Positions 59,191 through 64,000 of a DNA stretch of 64,000 nucleotides are shown piece after piece (the first letter of the stretch is position 1; each line of letters begins with the position of its first letter). The translations under genes and the position numbers were made by a program. Source of the stretch: a bacterium (GTDB taxonomy: Bacteria > Bacillota > Bacilli > Lactobacillales > Streptococcaceae); NCBI GenBank assembly GCA_905221065.1, contig CAJNBS010000003.1, positions 1 to 64,000 on the forward strand, given 5' to 3'. The notes beneath the pieces were generated by a model, which saw nothing but the letters and a program-made list of their open reading frames with translations, was not told the origin of the DNA and ran no database searches.

Positions 59191-60459
59191 ATGCTACTAA
59201 TCAAAAACGGTCGTGTAATGGATCCCAAGTCTGGTTTGGATCAAGTGTGTGATGTCTTAGTCCAAGATGGGAAAATTATCAAAATTGCGCCTGAAATCAA
59301 GGAAGAAGGGGCAGAGGTGCTTGATGCTACTGATCTAGTTGTTGCTCCTGGCTTGGTTGATATCCATGTTCATTTCCGTGAACCTGGTCAAACGCACAAG
59401 GAGGATATCCATACGGGTGCCCTAGCAGCCGCTGCAGGTGGTTTTACAACGGTTGTCATGATGGCTAATACTAGTCCAACTATTTCGGACGTGGAGACCT
59501 TGCAAGAAGTTCTCCAGTCAGCTGCCAAGGAAAAAATCAATGTCAAGACAGTTGCGACCATTACTAAGAATTTTAATGGCCAAGACTTAACTGACTTTAA
59601 GGCGCTTTTAGAAGCAGGTGCCGTTGGTTTTTCTGATGACGGTATTCCGCTTGAAAGCAGTAAAGTGGTCAAGGAAGCCATGGAAGAAGCCAAAAAGCTC
59701 AATACCTTTATCAGTCTTCATGAGGAAGATCCAGGTTTGAACGGTATTCTTGGCTTTAACGAAAATATTGCTAAAGAACATTTCCATATCTGCGGTGCGA
59801 CTGGGGTGGCTGAGTACGCTATGATGGCGCGCGATGTCATGATTGCCTATGCAACCAAGGCCCATGTTCACATCCAGCATTTGTCTAAGGAAGAAAGTGT
59901 TAAAGTAGTTGAGTTCGCTCAAGGATTGGGTGCGCAAGTCACAGCAGAAGTAGCACCACAGCATTTCTCTAAGACGGAAGCTCTCCTTTTGACACAAGGA
60001 AGCAATGCCAAGATGAATCCGCCACTTCGTTTGGAGTCGGACCGTCGTGCAGTTATCGAAGGTCTCAAGTCAGGTGTTATCACAGTTATCGCAACTGATC
60101 ACGCGCCTCACCATGCGGATGAAAAAAATGTCGAGGATATTACCAAAGCACCATCTGGCATGACTGGTTTAGAAACCTCTCTATCTCTCGGTTTGACTTA
60201 TTTGGTGGAAGCTGGGGAATTGACCTTGATGGAATTACTTGAAAAGATGACCTACAACCCAGCCAAACTTTATAACTTTGAAGCAGGTTACTTGGCTGAG
60301 AATGGTCCAGCGGACATCACTATTTTTGATGCTCAGGCTGACCGCCTTGTGGACTCCCATTTTGCTTCCAAAGCAGCTAATTCACCATTCATCGGTGAAA
60401 CCTTAAAAGGGCAGGTTAAATATACCATCTGTAAGGGACAAATCGTCTATCAAAACTAG
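59191..60459 (+). CDS. pyrC: Dihydroorotase
   Basis: A 422-residue zinc amidohydrolase of the type I class, closing carbamoyl aspartate to dihydroorotate in pyrimidine synthesis. Metal ligands lie in [12 protein letters not shown], in the SLHEEDP region, in HIQHLSK and in [14 protein letters not shown]. The catalytic Asp is that of ATDHAPH. It is 12 bases after the Nudix gene. Other pyr genes are not nearby, as is common in pneumococci. Confidence 0.96.
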   Translation: MLLIKNGRVMDPKSGLDQVCDVLVQDGKIIKIAPEIKEEGAEVLDATDLVVAPGLVDIHVHFREPGQTHKEDIHTGALAAAAGGFTTVVMMANTSPTISDVETLQEVLQSAAKEKINVKTVATITKNFNGQDLTDFKALLEAGAVGFSDDGIPLESSKVVKEAMEEAKKLNTFISLHEEDPGLNGILGFNENIAKEHFHICGATGVAEYAMMARDVMIAYATKAHVHIQHLSKEESVKVVEFAQGLGAQVTAEVAPQHFSKTEALLLTQGSNAKMNPPLRLESDRRAVIEGLKSGVITVIATDHAPHHADEKNVEDITKAPSGMTGLETSLSLGLTYLVEAGELTLMELLEKMTYNPAKLYNFEAGYLAENGPADITIFDAQADRLVDSHFASKAANSPFIGETLKGQVKYTICKGQIVYQN

Positions 60460-60500
60460 GTGGGAGTCTGCTCTGTAAACCAAAAGAATAGAGAGCCTAT

Positions 60501-61859
60501 ATGTACCAGACCCATCATTTTAAAGACAAGTTTATCTTATTTTTAAAGATATTTTTCCCTATCCTGATTTATCAATTTGCCAATTATTCTGCATCCTTTG
60601 TTGATACGACTATGACTGGCCAATACAATACCATGGACTTGGCTGGTGTGTCTATGGCAACCAGTATCTGGAATCCTTTCTTTACCTTCCTGACAGGGAT
60701 TGTGTCAGCCTTGGTTCCCATCATTGGTCACCATCTTGGTCGAGGCAAAAAGGAAGAAGTTGCATCTGATTTTTACCAGTTCATCTATCTGGCCTTGGGT
60801 CTATCTGTGGTCTTACTGGGACTGGTACTTTTCTTGGCACCTCCTGTCTTGAATCATATCGGACTAGAGGCACCAGTGGCAGCAGTAGCGGTTCGCTATC
60901 TATGGTTTTTATCTATTGGGATTATCCCCTTATTGCTCTTTAGTGTTATTCGCTCCTTGCTGGATTCGCTAGGGCTGACCAAACTGTCCATGTACCTCAT
61001 GCTTTTGTTACTTCCACTCAATAGCGGCTTTAACTATCTCTTGATTTACGGGGCCTTTGGTGTTCCAGAGTTGGGAGGAGCTGGCTCTGGTTTAGGTACT
61101 TCCTTGGCTTATTGGGTTTTGCTGGGGATTTCTATTCTGGTTTTATTTAAGCAGGAAAAGCTCAAAAACCTACACCTTGAGAAACGCATTCCACTTAATA
61201 TGGATAAAATCAAGGAAGGAGTTCGTTTGGGTCTGCCTATTGGCGGAACTGTCTTTGCGGAAGTGGCTATCTTTTCCGTGGTTGGCTTGATTATGGCTAA
61301 GTTCTCGTCCTTGATTATCGCAAGTCACCAGTCAGCTATGAACTTTTCAAGTCTCATGTACGCCTTTCCTATGAGTATCTCATCGGCTATGGCCATTGTC
61401 GTGTCTTATGAAGTGGGAGCTAAGCGATTTGATGATGCGAAAACCTATATTGGTTTAGGAAGATGGACAGCCCTCATTTTTGCAGGTTTCACCTTATCCT
61501 TCCTTTACATTTTTAGAGGAAATGTGGCCAGCCTTTATGGTAACGACCCAGAATTTATCGATTTGACAGCGCGCTTTTTGACTTACAGTCTCTTCTTCCA
61601 GTTAGCAGATACCTTTGCGGCACCGCTTCAGGGAATTTTGCGGGGTTATAAGGATACAGTTATTCCTTTTTACCTTGGTTTGGTTGGTTATTGGGGGGTA
61701 GCAATCCCAGTGGCTATGGTATTTGATTCCCTAACAGATTTTGGAGCTTATTCATACTGGATTGGTTTGATTATTAGTCTGATTGTGAGTGGGGCGCTCT
61801 ATCGTTGGCGTTTAACTGTGATTATGAAGAGATTTGAATCTTTAGCAAAATCTAAATGA
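60501..61859 (+). CDS. MATE-family multidrug/cation efflux protein
   Basis: A 452-residue inner-membrane exporter with about twelve predicted membrane segments in two halves. Family features are the start of helix 1 ILIYQFANYSASFVDTTMTGQY, the LAPPVLNHIGLEAP stretch, and the second-half LPIGGTVFAEVAIFSVVG. Such proteins use Na+ or H+ gradients to expel cationic compounds. Substrate is unknown. It lies 41 bases after pyrC with no separate promoter visible, and a terminator follows. Confidence 0.9.
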   Translation: MYQTHHFKDKFILFLKIFFPILIYQFANYSASFVDTTMTGQYNTMDLAGVSMATSIWNPFFTFLTGIVSALVPIIGHHLGRGKKEEVASDFYQFIYLALGLSVVLLGLVLFLAPPVLNHIGLEAPVAAVAVRYLWFLSIGIIPLLLFSVIRSLLDSLGLTKLSMYLMLLLLPLNSGFNYLLIYGAFGVPELGGAGSGLGTSLAYWVLLGISILVLFKQEKLKNLHLEKRIPLNMDKIKEGVRLGLPIGGTVFAEVAIFSVVGLIMAKFSSLIIASHQSAMNFSSLMYAFPMSISSAMAIVVSYEVGAKRFDDAKTYIGLGRWTALIFAGFTLSFLYIFRGNVASLYGNDPEFIDLTARFLTYSLFFQLADTFAAPLQGILRGYKDTVIPFYLGLVGYWGVAIPVAMVFDSLTDFGAYSYWIGLIISLIVSGALYRWRLTVIMKRFESLAKSK

Positions 61860-61888
61860 TAAAAAGTTTGTGAAAAAATATTCTTGAC

Positions 61889-61925
61889 AAGAAAATCCCT
61901 TGTTTTCATTGGGTTTTCTTTTTTA
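61889..61925 (+). terminator. Terminator of the MATE gene
   Basis: AGAAAATCCC and GGGTTTTCT pair with one bulged T around an 11-base loop, followed by a T-rich tail. Confidence 0.7.
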
Positions 61926-61952
61926 TTTTGTGAAATTTCCTCGAGAAAAACT

Positions 61953-61981
61953 TTGACAGTATTTTCCAAAAACGGTAAAAT
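61953..61981 (+). promoter_or_regulatory. Promoter of the E1 dehydrogenase operon
   Basis: TTGACA (61953-61958) and TAAAAT (61976-61981) are 17 bases apart. Confidence 0.8.
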
Positions 61982-62015
61982 AGTAAGGTAAGAAGAAAGT
62001 TAGAAAGGCAAGAAG

Positions 62016-62984
62016 ATGTCAACTTTAGATAAAAATCTTTTGCTAGAAATGTTCCGTAAGATGGAAGAAATCCGTCGTATGGACTTAAAAATTGCACAAT
62101 TAGTAAAGAAAGGGAAAGTGCCAGGAATGACGCACTTTTCTGTTGGAGAAGAAGCTGCCAACGTGGGGGCTATGTTGGCTCTCAATCCAGATGATTTGAT
62201 TACCTCAAACCACCGTGGCCACGGGCAAGCTATTGCTAAAGGGATTGACCTCAATGGAATGATGGCTGAAATCCTTGGTAAATACACGGGAACCTGTAAA
62301 GGTAAAGGTGGCTCTATGCATATCGCCGACCTGGATGCTGGGAACCTCGGCGCCAATGGTATCGTAGGTGGTGGTATGGGAATCGCTGTCGGTGCAGCCC
62401 TCAGTCAGCAAATGCAAAATACAGGAAAAATTGTTGTCTGCTTCTTTGGAGATGGTGCGACCAACGAGGGTGTTTTCCACGAAGCAGTGAACATGGCTTC
62501 TATTTGGAAGCTGCCAGTCATTTTCTACTGCATTAACAATGGTTATGGTATCTCTGCGGATATCAAGAAAATGACCAACGTAGAACATATCCACCAACGT
62601 AGCGCCGCTTATGGAATTCCTGGAATGTTTATCGAAGATGGAAACAACGTCATTGACGTCTATGAAGGATTTCAGAAAGCTGTAGACCATGTTCGTGGTG
62701 GTAATGGTCCAGTCTTGATTGAAAGTGTAACTTATCGCTGGCTTGGTCACTCATCATCTGACCCTGGTAAATATCGTACCCGTGAAGAAGTGGAATTGTG
62801 GAAACAAAAAGACCCAATCGAAAATCTTCGCAACTACCTCATTGAAAATACTATTGCAAGTGCCGAAGAATTGGAAGAAATCCAAGCGCAAGTCAAGGAA
62901 GCAGTAGAAGCTTCTGTTAAATTTGCGGAAGAAAGTCCATTCCCACCGCTTGAATCAGCCTTTGAAGATATTTACGCAGACTAA
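62016..62984 (+). CDS. acoA: Pyruvate/acetoin dehydrogenase E1 component, alpha subunit
   Basis: A 322-residue thiamine-diphosphate subunit. The ThDP motif is GDGATNEGVFHEAVNMASIW ending at the conserved NN of FYCINNGYG; the phosphorylation-loop-like region is YRWLGHSSSDPGKYR. With the beta subunit it decarboxylates pyruvate (or acetoin) and hands the acyl group to E2. Sequence alone does not separate PDH from acetoin dehydrogenase; in streptococci the locus is annotated both ways. Ribosome site GGCAAGAAG is modest. Confidence 0.9.
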   Translation: MSTLDKNLLLEMFRKMEEIRRMDLKIAQLVKKGKVPGMTHFSVGEEAANVGAMLALNPDDLITSNHRGHGQAIAKGIDLNGMMAEILGKYTGTCKGKGGSMHIADLDAGNLGANGIVGGGMGIAVGAALSQQMQNTGKIVVCFFGDGATNEGVFHEAVNMASIWKLPVIFYCINNGYGISADIKKMTNVEHIHQRSAAYGIPGMFIEDGNNVIDVYEGFQKAVDHVRGGNGPVLIESVTYRWLGHSSSDPGKYRTREEVELWKQKDPIENLRNYLIENTIASAEELEEIQAQVKEAVEASVKFAEESPFPPLESAFEDIYAD

Positions 62985-62999
62985 GGAGAAAGAGATAAA

Positions 63000-63992
63000 A
63001 TGGAAACAAAAACAATGTCCTTCCGTGACACCATTATCCTTGCTATGTCTGAGGAAATGCGTCGCGATGAAAATGTGTTCTTGATGGGAGAAGACGTAGG
63101 TGTCTTCGGAGGAGACTTCGGTACTTCTGTTGGAATGCTTGAAGAATTTGGTCCAGAACGTGTTCGTGACTGTCCGATTTCTGAAGCTGCCATCTCTGGA
63201 GCAGCAGCAGGAGCAGCCATGACAGGACTTCGTCCAATCGTCGATATGACTTTCATGGACTTTTCTGTTATTGCCATGGATAATATTGTCAACCAAGCCG
63301 CTAAAACACGTTATATGTTTGGTGGTAAAGGTCAGGTTCCAATGACTGTCCGTTGTGCAGCTGGTAATGGAGTTGGTTCTGCAGCCCAGCACTCGCAATC
63401 ACTAGAGTCTTGGTTTACTCACATTCCTGGTCTTAAGGTTGTGGCACCAGGTACGCCTGCGGATATGAAAGGACTACTCAAGGCTTCTATCCGTGATAAT
63501 AACCCTGTTATCATTCTTGAGTACAAGTCAGAATTTAACCAAAAAGGGGAAGTCCCAGTTGATCCAGACTACACAATCCCACTTGGAGTTGGCGAAATCA
63601 AACGCGAAGGAACAGATGTAACAGTTGTTACTTATGGAAAAATGCTTCGCCGTGTGGTTCAAGCAGCTGAAGAATTAGCTGAAGAAGGAATTTCAATTGA
63701 AATTGTGGACCCACGTACCCTTGTTCCGCTTGATAAGGATATCATCATTAACTCAGTGAAGAAGACTGGTAAGGTTGTTCTAGTCAACGACGCCCACAAA
63801 ACAAGTGGCTATATCGGAGAGATTTCAGCTATTATTTCAGAATCAGAAGCATTTGATTATCTAGACGCACCAATCCGCCGTTGTGCAGGAGAAGATGTGC
63901 CAATGCCTTATGCGCAAAACCTAGAAAATGCAATGATTCCAACAGTTGAAAGCATTAAGGATGCAATCCGAAAAACTTATAACAAAGAATAG
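63000..63992 (+). CDS. acoB: Pyruvate/acetoin dehydrogenase E1 component, beta subunit
   Basis: A 330-residue partner of the alpha subunit with MSFRDTIILAMSEEMRRD at the N-terminus, the cofactor-binding EDVGVFGGDFG and CPISEAAISGAAAGAAM, the conserved RCAAGNGVGSAAQHSQSLE, and the transketolase C-terminal domain (about 205-330, ISIEIVDPRTLVPLD). It is 15 bases after acoA. E2 and E3 genes would be expected beyond the right edge. Confidence 0.92.
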   Translation: METKTMSFRDTIILAMSEEMRRDENVFLMGEDVGVFGGDFGTSVGMLEEFGPERVRDCPISEAAISGAAAGAAMTGLRPIVDMTFMDFSVIAMDNIVNQAAKTRYMFGGKGQVPMTVRCAAGNGVGSAAQHSQSLESWFTHIPGLKVVAPGTPADMKGLLKASIRDNNPVIILEYKSEFNQKGEVPVDPDYTIPLGVGEIKREGTDVTVVTYGKMLRRVVQAAEELAEEGISIEIVDPRTLVPLDKDIIINSVKKTGKVVLVNDAHKTSGYIGEISAIISESEAFDYLDAPIRRCAGEDVPMPYAQNLENAMIPTVESIKDAIRKTYNKE

Positions 63993-64000
63993 AATTACAT

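Overview
The window is chromosomal DNA of a low-GC Gram-positive coccus, almost certainly a mitis-group Streptococcus (S. mitis / oralis / pseudopneumoniae / pneumoniae lineage). The evidence is the near-pneumococcal LdhA, GyrA, DnaE, SrtA and HPr proteins, two BOX repeats, many extended -10 promoters (TGnTATAAT), and a tagatose-6-phosphate lactose pathway. Every complete gene belongs to a recognisable streptococcal family. I did not find a defence island, CRISPR array, prophage, conjugative element, secondary-metabolite cluster or other clearly undescribed system; the novelty is mainly in regulatory and repeat structure.

Layout. 1-340: right end of an IS3-family element and a minus-strand tRNA-Ser(GGA). 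441-4100: fructose operon fruR-fruK-fruA. 4187-6490: ftsK. 6600-9362 (minus): pepX then an ArgR-family regulator. 9747-15502: dnaE, pfkA, pyk. 15503-16782: a frameshifted integrase scrap, then ldh on the minus strand. 16977-31724: gyrA-srtA, a formate/nitrite-type channel, an O-acetylhomoserine sulfhydrylase, a DUF2130 protein with truB, udk, and the compact run xseA-xseB-ispA-tlyA-argR-recN-phosphoesterase. 31803: lepA. 33724-46370: a large galactose/lactose locus (gatABC-type PTS, lacX, lacABCD, lacTFEG, lacR on the minus strand). 46424-50160 (minus): nrdF, nrdE, nrdH. 50382-52384: ptsH-ptsI. 52518: a YkgJ-type protein. 53208-56838: divergent dihydroxyacetone genes dhaQ/dhaS and dhaKLM. 57298-61859: HAD phosphatase, ung, Nudix hydrolase, pyrC, MATE pump. 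62016-63992: the two E1 subunits of a pyruvate/acetoin dehydrogenase, continuing beyond the window.

How the genes work together. Most of the window is carbon metabolism. HPr and Enzyme I (ptsH-ptsI) energise the fructose, galactitol/galactose-type and lactose PTS encoded here, and Enzyme I/HPr also feed phosphate to DhaM. Lactose-6-phosphate is split by LacG; galactose-6-phosphate passes through LacAB, LacC and LacD to triose phosphates, which join PfkA/Pyk/Ldh glycolysis or the E1 dehydrogenase. Control is legible in the DNA: cre-like CcpA sites at the fru, gat, lacT and dhaK promoters, LacR-type boxes at gatA, lacA and lacR, a LacT antiterminator/terminator switch ahead of lacT, a DhaS operator between dhaS and dhaK, and a pair of NrdR boxes ahead of nrdH.

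Most notable for follow-up: a tandem 124-bp, three-hairpin repeat with compensatory changes between copies in the lacE-lacG gap; a BOX element inside the apparent 5' leader of lacABCD; a broken integrase at the pyk-ldh junction; and an apparently leaderless ftsK transcript. Start codons were moved from the longest reading frame where the ribosome site or promoter demanded it (dnaE, ldh, gyrA, xseA, lepA, gatA, gatB, lacR, nrdH, dhaS, ung).
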